Assembly (NCBI RefSeq): GCF_008795955.1
Contig: NZ_VMHN01000011.1
Coordinates: 1 to 64,000 of the forward strand
DNA length: 64,000 bases
Reading direction: 5' to 3'
Source of the DNA: Marinobacter denitrificans
GTDB lineage: Bacteria; Pseudomonadota; Gammaproteobacteria; Pseudomonadales; Oleiphilaceae
The position numbers and the translations under genes are program-made. Under the pieces are notes generated by a model, which saw nothing but the letters and a program-made list of their open reading frames with translations, was not told the origin of the DNA and did not search any database. Positions 1 through 8,826 of this stretch are shown piece by piece (within the stretch, counting starts at the first letter, position 1; each line of letters starts with the position of its first letter).

Positions 1-2
1 AG

Positions 3-269
3 GCAGGCTCCGAGCACACTTTCTGGTACAAGCACCACCTGGAAGCCGTTTACTGCGTTGCCGGTAACGGGCGCATCAAGGACCTCGCCACGGGTGAAGT
101 TCACGAGATTACCGACGGTACCCTCTACGCCCTGGACAACCATGACAAGCACACTCTGTACGGTGGTACCGAGGACATGCGCCTGATCTGCGCCTTCAAC
201 CCGCCGGTGACCGGCCAGGAAGTCCATGACGAGGACGGCGCCTACCTGGCGGACACCAGCGATAACTGA
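3..269 (+). CDS. ectC: Ectoine synthase, C-terminal part (5' end outside window)
   Basis: EctC closes N-gamma-acetyl-diaminobutyrate into ectoine, a cytoplasmic compatible solute. Only the last 88 codons are present, in frame from base 3. They show the family's cupin-like core: a HLEAVYCVAGNGRI strand, DGTLYALDNHDKHTL, and the tail CAFNPPVTGQEVHDEDGAY. The NPP-x-TG-x-E-x-HDEDG ending is typical of EctC. ectA and ectB would be expected just left of the window. A hairpin follows immediately after the stop. Identification is firm despite the truncation. Confidence 0.93.
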   Translation, partial: AGSEHTFWYKHHLEAVYCVAGNGRIKDLATGEVHEITDGTLYALDNHDKHTLYGGTEDMRLICAFNPPVTGQEVHDEDGAYLADTSDN

Positions 270-270
270 T

Positions 271-287
271 CCGCCCTGATAGGGCGG
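271..287 (+). terminator. Hairpin just after ectC
   Basis: A perfect 7-bp stem (CCGCCCT/AGGGCGG) with a 3-nt loop begins one base after the ectC stop codon. There is no strong T-run behind it, so it may be a Rho-assisted terminator or an mRNA 3'-end stabiliser. Confidence 0.5.
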
Positions 288-925
288 CTGATCTGACCGC
301 TGGCACACCGCCAGCGCGCCTGCTGCCGGTGGCGGTGTTGCTTTGGCTGGCACGCCCTTATCAGCGAGCCCCGATCTTGGTGGCGCCACCACTGGCACGT
401 TTGTCCGGCCTGCGCCTGGGCACTGGTACATAATGAGATGGGCTATGACCACAGCATGGCTGCGGCTAGCATGTGAAGGCGCTAACGGAAGCACACAAGT
501 ACGTTAAACAGAGTTTCCACAGAGGTAGCCACCACCGCAATAGAGGAGGGGGTCCATACACGTCCAATAATTTCACATTGTGACATGGGCCCGTGCAAGC
601 TTCTGTAAAGCGCGTTTTCAAAAATGAAGGGATCTCAACGGCGGAAGTAACCACCTGGAGATTAGTGGCAGACGATCAATAAGCCATTGGTTTACCGAGC
701 GAACTAACCAAAGCGCTCAGTGCGTCTCTTCAAACTGACTTTCCGCTGTAGATCAGGGGCGTGGTTGTTGTATCGGGGCTTTCTTAACCTGCAATTTATG
801 AACGCATTTCATCTCTGCGGCCAAAAGCGGGATATGATGACTTCAGGCTTTTTAGTGAGGTCAAAATGTACACTTTATTATGATCGGGTTGATCATCGGA
901 GCAAATCCCTTGCTCCGACATACTG
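288..925. other. Non-coding gap between ectC and the GGDEF gene
   Basis: About 640 bases without a convincing gene. The two short open frames here (minus 466-654, plus 720-980) have no recognisable domain, no good ribosome binding site and unusual composition, so I treat them as chance. No repeat or IS end was seen. Confidence 0.5.
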
Positions 926-2326
926 GTGTCCATCTTGCAATACTACAGCGAAAACTCCGTCAGTGATGACGTTGATATAACTCCCCACGTCACCGGCGAA
1001 ACTTCAGAGTGTTTGGGGCGGCTGCTCATTGGTGACGATGAGCCGCGGTTGCTTAACAGTTTATGCTCGATATTGCGTGACAAGGGGTTCGAGGTTGACG
1101 GTGCCGAGGATGGCGACGCCGTCTGCCAGCGATTACGAGAGAATGCCTATGATCTGGTTTTGTTGGATATCCGCATGCCTGGAAAGAGCGGTTTAGAGAT
1201 CATGGCCTGGTTGAAAGAAACGGGCGTTGACGCTCCGGTCATCATTATCAGCGGGCATTCCGACTATCGCATCGTCAGGCAAGCATTCAAGCTGGGTGCC
1301 TGCGATTATCTAAGAAAGCCCTACGATGTAGATGAATTAATTCGGGCTGTCGGCGGCACGGTTTTGGAACGAAGGCAGGCCCGTTCTAAGGCGACTACGG
1401 GTTGGTCTAACCCCCTAACGGGCGAGTTTTGCAAGCACACACTTGATCATCTTCCGGATCTGGTTTTTTCACTGGATGAGCGCAAGTGCATCAACTATCT
1501 GAATCATCACTCCGAGAGCCTCTTGGGATTATCGGCGGAGGAGCTGATTGGCCAACCGTTTTCTCAGCTCGTTCATGAGGGTGACATCGCTAAGCTTCCA
1601 CTGTTATTTGGTAAGAACGAGGTGGGAGAGTCAGTAACCCAAGAGATCAAGCTTAAAACATACCATGGAGGGATCGGTTACCTGGACTGTGACATTACAG
1701 TTGTCTCTCCGCTTAAGGCTAACACCGCGCTAACTTATGCAAAGCCCCCTCCAGCGAGGCCCCCTTTTTTGGGCATTGTGCGGGACATCACGGAGCACAA
1801 ACGGACATTGGCATTGATGGAGTTTCGTGCCTCTCACGATACACTGACCGGCCTGCCAAATAGGAGCCTGTTTATGGACCGGCTTACCTTGGCTGTCAGT
1901 CAGGCGAGCCGAAATGCGCAGAAGCTTGCCGTGCTTTTTATCGACCTGAACGATTTCAAAGCGGTAAATGATACATACGGGCATGGGGTTGGCGATCAGC
2001 TGTTGCAAAAAGTCGCCGCCGGTCTGACACATTGTCTGCGAGAGGGGGATACCCTTGCCCGCTATGGTGGTGATGAATTTACGGTCCTGTTGCCCTCTCT
2101 TAACGAAAAAAAGGACGCCGCAACGGTCGCACGCAAACTTCTGAACTCACTCGAAACCCCTTTTCAGCTTGAGGGCACCGACCTTTGTGTCTCTATCGGA
2201 ACCAGCATCGGGATTGCAATGTACCCTGAAGACGGGGCTGGGGCGGAAACGCTGGTAGAGCGGGCAGACATGGCCATGTATGCCGTGAAACAGAGGAAAA
2301 AAAACGACTTTTATTTTTACAGCTAG
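926..2326 (+). CDS. Response-regulator diguanylate cyclase (REC-PAS-GGDEF)
   Basis: A 466-aa cytoplasmic signalling protein. Residues about 32-145 form a receiver domain with acidic pair D37-D38, phosphoacceptor D81 (LLDIRMP), S109 and K131 (the conserved Lys before Pro). A PAS-like sensor follows at about 170-290. Residues about 300-460 are a GGDEF domain with an intact GGDEF signature at 381-385 and an RxxD inhibitory site (REGD, 372-375), five residues upstream. It should therefore make cyclic di-GMP from two GTP in a phosphorylation-dependent way with product feedback. The start is a GTG; a later start is possible because the first ~30 residues are not conserved domain. There is no kinase next to it. 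Confidence 0.88.
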   Translation: MSILQYYSENSVSDDVDITPHVTGETSECLGRLLIGDDEPRLLNSLCSILRDKGFEVDGAEDGDAVCQRLRENAYDLVLLDIRMPGKSGLEIMAWLKETGVDAPVIIISGHSDYRIVRQAFKLGACDYLRKPYDVDELIRAVGGTVLERRQARSKATTGWSNPLTGEFCKHTLDHLPDLVFSLDERKCINYLNHHSESLLGLSAEELIGQPFSQLVHEGDIAKLPLLFGKNEVGESVTQEIKLKTYHGGIGYLDCDITVVSPLKANTALTYAKPPPARPPFLGIVRDITEHKRTLALMEFRASHDTLTGLPNRSLFMDRLTLAVSQASRNAQKLAVLFIDLNDFKAVNDTYGHGVGDQLLQKVAAGLTHCLREGDTLARYGGDEFTVLLPSLNEKKDAATVARKLLNSLETPFQLEGTDLCVSIGTSIGIAMYPEDGAGAETLVERADMAMYAVKQRKKNDFYFYS

Positions 2327-2565
2327 GCATGATGGACGACGAAAGACCGGGCAACACGTCGCCCTAAACCCGTCATCCAAACCACTCGGGCTCCCCCAAT
2401 GAAAAACACCTGAGACGTGAGCCACAATAGCCTTTAAAACATAGTCTGGAGGAATTTCAAGAAACGGGACATCTTAATTTTGTGTCGGGATCACGAGTGA
2501 TCTGCCCCTTTTCGTCAACAGGCCGTGTCTTTTCGAATGCATTAAGATGTCAATGGCCATTTATT

Positions 2566-2602
2566 TTGACCCACCTTTGGCCAATAAAATTGACCCACCT
2601 TT
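2566..2602. repeat. Direct repeat TTGACCCACCTTT, IS21-type end
   Basis: Two copies of TTGACCCACCTTT (2566-2578 and 2590-2602) lie 24 bases apart beyond the istB remnant. Multiple short terminal repeats of this kind are usual at IS21-family ends, so this is probably the remaining end of the element whose istB tail is adjacent. Confidence 0.6.
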
Positions 2603-2608
2603 CATAGT

Positions 2609-2815
2609 CTAGCTTGTAGATTTCTGCTTCGGTCGATAGCTTTCCCCTCCCAGTATAAAGATGTGTGAATGGTGGATAACCCGGTCAATGATCGGCACCA
2701 CCACGTTGTCGTCGTGGAAGAACTCGCCCCAACTGGTGAAGTCCTTGTTGGTGGTCAGGATGATGGACCGGTATTCGTAAAGGCTGTTGATCAGCTGGAA
2801 CAGCCAGAAACAAAT
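2609..2815 (-). pseudogene. istB: IstB-like IS21-family ATPase, C-terminal remnant
   Basis: Reverse-strand translation gives about 65 residues matching the end of IstB, the helper ATPase of IS21 transposition. Seen motifs are FQLINSLYEYRSIILTTN, WGEFFHDD, IIDRVIHHSHIF and GESYRPK, followed by a TAG stop. The Walker A part and istA are missing, so the element is dead. It sits beside terminal-type direct repeats and the start of a toxin-antitoxin locus, and it marks the left edge of a scar of mobile DNA. Confidence 0.8.
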
Positions 2816-2929
2816 GATGACCGCGGCCTGCCACCAATCGTTTTCATACGAATGTAAACCCTTAAGTCTGAGGAAATGGAAATAGTCGTATCAGAGCACC
2901 GATACAGCTATTTGAAGCCAGTATCATCC

Positions 2930-3478
2930 TCAAGATGGAGGATCAATCAGCTGACCAATTGTGCCCATAGGTAAGTAGAGAGACTGTAGCTCTCCGAATT
3001 GCCTTCCCATTGGCAGGAAACCGTAACGCCTAAAAAAGCGGTCACTTTCCTGGGTAAGCGGATCCGTTACTACCGCTATTCCCATGCCACTGTACTGAAC
3101 AATCCGGTACGCCTCTTCCAGAGCTTCAAGAAGAATCGTTTCACCGAGTCGGCGCTCTGAGCTGTGTAGCCTGCTATCAACACCTAACCACGCCAGCTTG
3201 ATCACTGGAATGGGATAGGCAGGATACCGACTACGAGTCTCCTGATCTGGTAGCTCGTCACGCACCACGGTGGCGCTGGTCAGGGTGAAATAACCCAGAA
3301 CCGGAGCCGGCAACACACTGGCGGGCTCATCGTCCACCAACACCCAGGTACGATTAATTTTCTTGGCCATCTGATTGCGTGCTTCGCGCCAAAGGAACTC
3401 ATTTACCCGTTCCAGTCCACAATCAAACGATTTCCTGTCATGGGACTTCTTATCTAATGGTTCCAACCTCAAGGTCAC
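2930..3478 (-). CDS. GNAT-family acetyltransferase toxin (TacT-like)
   Basis: A 182-aa protein of the TacT/AtaT type. These toxins acetylate aminoacyl-tRNA with acetyl-CoA and so block translation. Visible features are the N-terminal LEPLDKKSHDRKSFDCG motif typical of TA-linked GNATs, the strand IKLAWLGVDSRL, the acetyl-CoA loop RRLGET (109-114), and RFFRRYGF with the conserved C-terminal Tyr (Y152). The length suits the family. It starts inside the end of the upstream antitoxin gene (29-base overlap), so the two are translationally coupled. Substrate tRNA cannot be told from sequence. Confidence 0.87.
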   Translation of the reverse strand: MTLRLEPLDKKSHDRKSFDCGLERVNEFLWREARNQMAKKINRTWVLVDDEPASVLPAPVLGYFTLTSATVVRDELPDQETRSRYPAYPIPVIKLAWLGVDSRLHSSERRLGETILLEALEEAYRIVQYSGMGIAVVTDPLTQESDRFFRRYGFLPMGRQFGELQSLYLPMGTIGQLIDPPS

Positions 3479-3752
3479 CGTTTTCTATCCTTTTGTTACG
3501 GCGACGTTTCGCGCTCAGCAAAGCCTCGTTCGGCGCTGGAGCTGCCTCGCAGGCTGCTACAAAAGCATCAAACGACTGACTATTCAGCCGATACACTTCG
3601 GCTTCCTCGATCACGCGAGCCGACTTCTCTCGGATGGCTTGAATGACAAACTCCGACAGACTGTGACTCCCGGTCAGAGCTGAAGCGCGCGCCGCCAATT
3701 CTTTGATCGCTGGATCAATTCTTAAATCCAGCCGCGCGCTTGTCTTTGACAT
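3450..3752 (-). CDS. DUF1778 (TacA-like) ribbon-helix-helix antitoxin
   Basis: A 100-aa antitoxin paired with the downstream GNAT toxin. The N-terminal segment SARLDLRIDPAIKELAARAS followed by SLSEFVIQAI is the ribbon-helix-helix DNA-binding fold. The C-terminal part (EVYRLNSQSFDAFVAAC...) is the toxin-neutralising tail typical of DUF1778. I chose the ATG at 3752 because GAGGG lies 8 bases upstream; a longer frame from TTG at 3782 lacks such a site. It should repress its own promoter through the toxin-antitoxin complex. Confidence 0.87.
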   Translation of the reverse strand: MSKTSARLDLRIDPAIKELAARASALTGSHSLSEFVIQAIREKSARVIEEAEVYRLNSQSFDAFVAACEAAPAPNEALLSAKRRRNKRIENGDLEVGTIR

Positions 3753-3782
3753 GCGGTATCCCTCTTTCAACGGGCCGGCCAA

Positions 3783-4085
3783 TCGACCAAACCCTCTGTT
3801 TTAGTGTTTTCCGTTTTTACTGTTTTACTGGCTGGCAACTTAAAATGTCATACCGTACGGCAAATCACCGTACCTACACTATCGGCTAATCAAAACCGGA
3901 TGTCAATTGGAAGCTCGACCAAGCTTCACTCAAACCTTATTGCTCAATGACGTTGCAAAAACAGTTGTTTTCGCAACACTCAGAAAAAAGCCGGTTAAGT
4001 TGCCGGAAATTCACTATCAGATGTTGCGAAACCCTATTGCACAACATAGAAGCAAAAACCATGTTGCTAAAGGTGGACCAGCCCC
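3783..4085. other. Promoter-side region of the TacAT pair, no gene seen
   Basis: About 300 AT-richer bases upstream of the antitoxin. They contain two nearby CCGTAC words (around 3855-3875) that could be operator half-sites, but I could not define a promoter confidently. No gene is supported here. Confidence 0.35.
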
Positions 4086-4154
4086 AGAGGCTATGCCCGA
4101 GTCAGTACAACTGACCAGAATCCAGAACTTCAGGTTGAGGGTCTTGGGTATTGA
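4086..4154 (+). pseudogene. Serine recombinase N-terminal stub
   Basis: The plus strand encodes RGYARVSTTDQNPELQVEGL and then a stop. This is the N-terminal catalytic segment of resolvase/invertase-type serine recombinases, with the nucleophile Ser in YARVST. The rest of the gene is gone. It resembles the start of the intact recombinase at 31.4-31.9 kb (YARVSTQDQNPEFQ), which suggests the scar and the large island drew on related mobile DNA. Confidence 0.75.
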
Positions 4155-4183
4155 GCGTTAACAGAAACGGCTTCGCCACTGGG

Positions 4184-4340
4184 TTACTCCAGAACTTGTT
4201 TTGCCCATTTGAGCTTTCCGCTGAACGTCGCCAGTAATTTCGCTTGCCCCTTGAGCGTCAGTTCACTGAAAGCTCTCACAAACGCTTGCTTTTCACGAGC
4301 CGCATGGCTCGCTCCGGCGTGCTCAAGCGCAACTCATAAT
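4184..4340 (-). pseudogene. Unassigned reading-frame remnant next to hsdM scar
   Basis: The minus strand carries about 45 codons of protein-like sequence (REKQAFVRAFSELTLKGQAK ... LKWAKQVLE) ending in TAA. I do not recognise it firmly. It directly follows the hsdM remnant in the same orientation and may be another piece of the same decayed locus. Confidence 0.35.
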
Positions 4341-4362
4341 TTTGCGGCGAGCGTTTTTTTCA

Positions 4363-4660
4363 TCAATGGACCGCCCCGTACAACTTGGCCGGGTCCTGAA
4401 TCTTGTTTTGAGCCTTGGTGAAGATCTGCCCAAGCATTCCGGTCTGCCTGCCCAATTCACGCAATAGCTCAACATACAACACTTCGAGCTCAGCCCCCTT
4501 CTTACGGGTGAGCGACTGCCAGCTGTACTACTCCGGGACCGCCACATCGCGACTGTAGGGCGGCTTGCTGTACTCATCCGCCATTTTCAGGAAAATCAGG
4601 TAGCTAAGTGGCTCCAGGTAGTCCCCCTAGCCCACGCCATCGTCTCGGAGAGTTGTACAG
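4363..4660 (-). pseudogene. hsdM: Type I restriction methylase N-terminal remnant
   Basis: One minus-strand frame reads as an HsdM N-terminus: LRDDG, then YLEPLSYLIFLKMADEYSKP, then GAELEVLYVELLRELGRQ and GMLGQIFTKAQNKIQDPAKL. It is interrupted by two in-frame TAG codons and ends at TGA. The catalytic DPxxGTGG and NPPF parts are absent. It is a different HsdM subfamily from the intact hsdM at 29.3-31.3 kb. Its start is fused into the end of the mipA gene, so it was joined there by recombination. Confidence 0.82.
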
Positions 4661-5295
4661 AAACTCCCTAAGGCTGCCGGTCAAACCAAAACGAAAGTAG
4701 CCATCAGGGCTGTAGGTACTCAGGCCAGACCGGACACTTTCGCTCGGGGAAATACCAAACATGTCTTCGGTCCAGTCTTCACTGCTGTATGTCAGGCTTG
4801 GTCCGAAGGAAGCGGACCATTTCTCACTGAGTTGATCGCGCCATTGCGCCTTGAACGCCAATTGATAACCATTTACGTCGCCGGTAAAGGGTGTCTGTGC
4901 GGTGGCGCTGTAGGACCAGGCATTATCAGCGCAGGCAATGCGTAGACCGGCAATGGCGCCGCCATCAACCTTTTCCAGTAATTGAAGATCATTATCATTG
5001 TCACGCCCTGCTGTATAGCCAATGAAGGGTGAGACCCGCCAATTGCTTTGGCGAATAGCATTCCAGCCCATCGCGAACGTTAAATTAAAATAGAAACGAT
5101 CGCCATAGCTCAGCCTCAGTATCGGCAAGGCCCGGGTTTCGTAGTCATCACTGCCCAGGTAATCAGAAGCATAGAGCGCACCGGCCCAGAGACTGGTTTC
5201 CCATTCTTCGCCTGCCACGCTTGGCGCTGCAACAGCCAGCAAATACAATGCAGCGATCAGTGGGCATGCGCTTCTGCGTTTTACAATATATTCAT
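4655..5295 (-). pseudogene. mipA: MipA/OmpV-family outer membrane protein, broken at both ends
   Basis: The body matches MipA/OmpV porin-like proteins: WETSLWAGALYASDYLGSDD, then RALPILRLSYGDRFYFNL, GYTAGRDNDNDL and the GPSLTYSSEDW strand. It should be a signal-peptide-bearing beta barrel of the outer membrane. The natural start appears to be ATG at 5295, preceded by GGGAGGAG, but that frame meets a stop after four codons. Removing one AT from ATATAT restores a signal peptide starting MNIVKRRSACPLIAAL. At the 3' end the last ~45 residues are replaced by hsdM-derived sequence (read up to a stop at 4604). Both lesions suggest a dead gene. Confidence 0.75.
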
Positions 5296-5308
5296 GCTCT
5301 CCTCCCCC

Positions 5309-5337
5309 GGTAGCCGCACCAGAGCGGCGCGGCTACC
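5309..5337 (-). terminator. Hairpin after the aldo/keto reductase gene
   Basis: A 9-bp perfect stem (GGTAGCCGC/GCGGCTACC) lies 21 bases past the stop of the minus-strand reductase gene and just upstream of mipA. It lacks a T-run but is well placed to end transcription of the reductase. Confidence 0.55.
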
Positions 5338-5357
5338 CGTGATATCAATTGGCGACA

Positions 5358-6449
5358 TCATTCTCCCGGCTTTACCGGATCCCGGTACCCCGCCATCATC
5401 TTCATCATCCAGCCAGGGTACTCCTCGGGCAGGCGGCTGACTCCATCCAGGGCTACCAGTTCATCGTCGGACAAGCGGATTTGGGCCGCGCGGATATTGT
5501 CCCTGAGCTGCTCGGGCCGCTTGGCGCCAACGATGATGCTGGTCACAGGCTTCTGGTGTAGCAGCCATGACAGGGCAATCTGTGCCACATTGACCGGTTC
5601 GCCGTCGATCTGCTTGCCATCGGCAACCTCCCGCATAACCTTGATGACTTCGCTGCCCCGCTCGCGGTTGACGGGCGGAAAGTCAAACTTGGCGCGCCGG
5701 TTTTCTTCGGAAACGTCCGGCCCCTCGTATTTACCGGACAGGTAACCCCCGGCCAGTGGGCTCCACACCATCAGACCGACGTTCTCAGATTCCAGCATCG
5801 GAATAATATCCCGCTCCAGGTCGCGACCTACGAGGGTGTAGTAGGCTTGCATGGATATGATCGGGCACAGGTTGCGGGCCCGGGTGATGCCGATGGCTTT
5901 CATCACTTGCCAGGCGGCCCAGTTGGACAGGCCCACGTAACGCACATGGCCTTGCTGCACCAGGGTGTTCAGTGCCTCCAGGGTTTCCTCGATCGGCGTG
6001 GCCGGGTCAAAACCGTGGATCTGGTACAGGTCAATATAATCCGTTTGCAGGCGCGCCAGGCTCGCCTTGCATTCGCTCATTATATGGCCGCGGGAAGCAC
6101 CACGGGCATTGGGGCCAGCCCCCATAGGGCCAAGCACCTTGGTCGCCAGCACCACATCTTCGCGGCGAACGCCGAGATTCTTCAGGGACTGGCCGACGAT
6201 GCGCTCACTGGCGCCGAAACCATAGATGTTGGCGGTATCGATAAAGTTGATCCCCGCCTCCAGAGCGATCTTCACGAGTTCGTCGGCCTGTTCCTGCTGC
6301 AACTGGCCGATCAGGCCCCAGATGTCCTCATCGCCGCCGAAGGTCATGGTGCCCAGGCACAGTTCGGATACGAACAGTCCCGAGTTGCCCAGCGACTTAT
6401 AGTCTGGACGATTGTCTCCATCGAACAGTGGTAAACTCTCAGTTGCCAT
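5358..6449 (-). CDS. Aldo/keto reductase
   Basis: A 363-aa cytoplasmic NADPH-dependent reductase of the AKR superfamily (TIM barrel). The catalytic tetrad is visible: D71 and Y76 in FIDTANIYG, K104 in ATKVLG, H145 in YQIHGFD. The C-terminal cofactor loop SIIVGAKRPEQL is present. I placed the start at ATG 6449 because GAGGTGCAAC precedes it, rather than at the upstream ATG pair. It lies in a run of minus-strand detoxification genes and probably reduces reactive carbonyls. The substrate is not knowable from sequence. Confidence 0.88.
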   Translation of the reverse strand: MATESLPLFDGDNRPDYKSLGNSGLFVSELCLGTMTFGGDEDIWGLIGQLQQEQADELVKIALEAGINFIDTANIYGFGASERIVGQSLKNLGVRREDVVLATKVLGPMGAGPNARGASRGHIMSECKASLARLQTDYIDLYQIHGFDPATPIEETLEALNTLVQQGHVRYVGLSNWAAWQVMKAIGITRARNLCPIISMQAYYTLVGRDLERDIIPMLESENVGLMVWSPLAGGYLSGKYEGPDVSEENRRAKFDFPPVNRERGSEVIKVMREVADGKQIDGEPVNVAQIALSWLLHQKPVTSIIVGAKRPEQLRDNIRAAQIRLSDDELVALDGVSRLPEEYPGWMMKMMAGYRDPVKPGE

Positions 6450-6533
6450 GTTGCACCTCATCATGCTTTTCGGTTGGTGTTCCAGAATTCACTGTAAATA
6501 CTGCCGGTTTCGGTTTGTTTGCACTCGCTTGTG

Positions 6534-7340
6534 TTACTGGGTGAAGATGGCCTTGTAGAAACGCATGGTGCCATCCCAGGAACGGCTGGCAGCCTCTTCG
6601 TCATAACCAACCGGCATACCAAACTTTTCGGCGATCTTGTCGGCGCCCGGGTTGGTGAATGAGTGCAGCACGCCGGGGAAGCTCACCAGTGTAAGGTCGA
6701 CTTCGGCATCCTGCATCTCCTTGACCAGGCCCGCGACCTGATCCGAGGGGACCAGCTTGTCGGCACCGCCGGTGTACACCTGGATCCTGGCTTTCACGGA
6801 CCCGGGTTCAGCCGTGAGGGGGCTGCCGAGCGCGCCGTGGAAGCTGACAACGCCGTCCAGATCGACGCCCATGCGCGCCATGTTGAGAACGACGGCACCG
6901 CCAAAGCAGTAACCCTGTGCAGCAATGCGGGACGCATCAACACTTTCGTGGTTCTTCAGGATGTCCATCGCCTTCATGAAGCGCGCCTTGACCTGGCTCA
7001 TGTCCCGGGTGGCTTCCTGCATGAACTTCTGGGCGGTATCGGGATGGTCGGCTTGTTTGCCAGAGCCATACATATCCAGCGCCAACGCCGTATAGCCGGC
7101 TGAAGCAAGCCGTTCTGCCTGATTCCGGGCAAATTCATTGTGCCCCCACCATTCATGGACCACCAGAACGCCCGGACGCTTTTGCCCGAATTCATCATCC
7201 CAGGCCATGTAGCCGGTGAAGGTCTCGTCGCCGACTTGATACTCGATGGTTCTGGTTTGCGTTTCTGCCAGTACCTGCGTACTTGCAACAGTGAGTGACA
7301 GCGTGGCTGCTGCCAGTGCTGTTTTCAGGGTGCTCATCAT
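6534..7340 (-). CDS. Exported dienelactone hydrolase-family protein
   Basis: A 268-aa alpha/beta hydrolase with a clear signal peptide (STLKTALAAATLSLTVASTQ, cut near VLA-ET), so it acts in the periplasm. Catalytic residues fit the DLH family: nucleophile C145 in GYCFGG, D194 in GADKLVPS and H226 in VLHSFTNP, with the HEWWG motif at 62-66. The nucleophile is Cys, as in true dienelactone hydrolases. GGAGCAAACAG precedes the start. It lies between the aldo/keto reductase and a TetR regulator; the natural ester substrate is unknown. Confidence 0.87.
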   Translation of the reverse strand: MMSTLKTALAAATLSLTVASTQVLAETQTRTIEYQVGDETFTGYMAWDDEFGQKRPGVLVVHEWWGHNEFARNQAERLASAGYTALALDMYGSGKQADHPDTAQKFMQEATRDMSQVKARFMKAMDILKNHESVDASRIAAQGYCFGGAVVLNMARMGVDLDGVVSFHGALGSPLTAEPGSVKARIQVYTGGADKLVPSDQVAGLVKEMQDAEVDLTLVSFPGVLHSFTNPGADKIAEKFGMPVGYDEEAASRSWDGTMRFYKAIFTQ

Positions 7341-7484
7341 CTGTTTGCTCCTTTTCGCTCGTTATGAGTCAATTTGCGTAGCGATTATGTACGGGTAGAC
7401 ATCGACCAAAGCTCACAGGAAATGTCGCCGGGTGAGCGAACACGAATTTAATCGCTCGCTCAAAGCGCGATTCCTGTCCCGTCG

Positions 7485-8051
7485 TTACTGGCAGCGGGCG
7501 CGCAGCAGTCGCGTTGCGGCATCAAACACGGCGAGGTCTTCTTCGGTGCGCGCGGCAAGGTGGGCCCCTTCCAGCATCGCCAGGGTCGCCTGCGCTTCAT
7601 CGGCGGGACCCAGGATGGCCGAGACGGATCCATCCCTTTGTCCCAGTTCAAACGTTGCCGTAATCCACTGCAGAACCATTGCGCGAACGGCGCCGACTCT
7701 GGCAATGACGGTGTCGGACAGGCTTTCGCGGCAGGTCGAAAAGGCAACGCACAGACACACGGTCTGGCCATCATGCAACGCCCCGCGGTACAGGGCAATG
7801 AGTGCCTTGAGGCGCGCGCCAGCGCTGGCATGGGCTGCGTCTATCTCGGTCAGACCCTGCTGCAGACTGGTCTGATAGCGCTCGATCAGGGCTTCGGAGA
7901 GCTTCGCCTTGGTGGGGAAATGATAATGGATCGAGGCCTTTCGAATGCCGATGGCCTCGGCCAGATCCGCGTAGCTGAACCCGTCAAAGCCCCGTGACCG
8001 GACGGTGTGCTCGGCAAGATCCATCAGGGCTGTTCTGGTATCACGGTTCAT
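7485..8051 (-). CDS. TetR-family regulator with a Cys-rich sensor helix
   Basis: A 188-aa repressor. The N-terminal helix-turn-helix is clear: YADLAEAIGIRKASIHYHFP at about 27-46. The ligand domain has VCLCVAFSTCRESL around residues 97-110. Cys residues in this place recall NemR-type repressors that sense electrophiles by Cys modification. The surrounding genes (reductase, hydrolase, cupin, GST) fit an electrophile-response regulon. AGGTGAATAACC precedes the ATG. A likely operator lies in the GST promoter at 9488-9503. The NemR comparison is inference. Confidence 0.85.
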   Translation of the reverse strand: MNRDTRTALMDLAEHTVRSRGFDGFSYADLAEAIGIRKASIHYHFPTKAKLSEALIERYQTSLQQGLTEIDAAHASAGARLKALIALYRGALHDGQTVCLCVAFSTCRESLSDTVIARVGAVRAMVLQWITATFELGQRDGSVSAILGPADEAQATLAMLEGAHLAARTEEDLAVFDAATRLLRARCQ

Positions 8052-8094
8052 GGTTATTCACCTGTCTGCCTTTTCAATCCCGCTATTGCCGGGC

Positions 8095-8763
8095 TTATAC
8101 CCTCGGCGCCCCGGCAAATCGCAGGTGCCCCGTTTTCATCCAGATCTTGGCGCCGTCGTCCCCGGCCGTCACGGACAACCTGTGTCCTTCAGGGAGGCGC
8201 AGCCAGTCATGCCTGGCCAGCACCTCGCCATCCCTGATAGCCGAACCTTCGACCACCAGCAGTTCGATTCCGCCGGGCGCCTCAGAGGTCAGTGTCGCCC
8301 CCGCATCGAGCTGGCTGTAGGTCACGATCTCACGATCGTCCTCATGCAGCTTTGCGGTGGCAACGCCGCCCTCTGAGGCGCCCCGCTCGGCCTCCATATT
8401 CTTGCTGAACTGGGTGCGGTCGGCCAGGTCGAACTGCCACAGTTTCACAAATATCGTGCAGCCCGTTTCAGAGCCCGGAATATGTGACGTGGTTGGGGGG
8501 TTGCGCACGTAGGTGCCAGCAGGGAAGTCACCGTGCTCGTCCTGGAACACGCCATCGAGTACGATGAATTCTTCTCCACCGGTATGGGTATGCGCCGAGA
8601 AATGACTGCCCGGCGCATAACGCACGATGGTCGTGGCGCGGGCAACTTCGTCCCCGATCCGGTCCAGCATGCGCCGCTCCACCCCTTTCATGGGCGAGGG
8701 CTGCCATTCAATCTGGTCGGAATGCATAACCACCGGTTTGGAGAAATCTGCATTAATCTCCAT
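8095..8763 (-). CDS. ChrR-like double-cupin protein
   Basis: A 222-aa protein with two cupin barrels. The first has the metal-binding signature GSHFSAHTHTGGEEFIVLDG followed by PPTTSHIPGSETGCTIFVKL, as in ChrR-type cupins. The second, degenerate cupin follows at about 140-215. Start is ATG 8763 with AGGGAGGAATATC upstream; an upstream ATG lacks such a site. ChrR relatives act as anti-sigma zinc proteins or as stand-alone oxidative-stress cupins. No sigma gene is adjacent, so the stand-alone role is more likely. Confidence 0.8.
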   Translation of the reverse strand: MEINADFSKPVVMHSDQIEWQPSPMKGVERRMLDRIGDEVARATTIVRYAPGSHFSAHTHTGGEEFIVLDGVFQDEHGDFPAGTYVRNPPTTSHIPGSETGCTIFVKLWQFDLADRTQFSKNMEAERGASEGGVATAKLHEDDREIVTYSQLDAGATLTSEAPGGIELLVVEGSAIRDGEVLARHDWLRLPEGHRLSVTAGDDGAKIWMKTGHLRFAGAPRV

Positions 8764-8826
8764 GATATTCCTCCCTTTTGTGCCCTTCATGTTTTCAGCG
8801 CTTACATTAAATCCGAAGGTTTCGGA

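Noticed and set aside
720..980. 86-aa plus-strand frame before the GGDEF gene
   Set aside because: It overlaps the diguanylate cyclase start, begins with GTG, and is Cys/Arg-rich without any motif.
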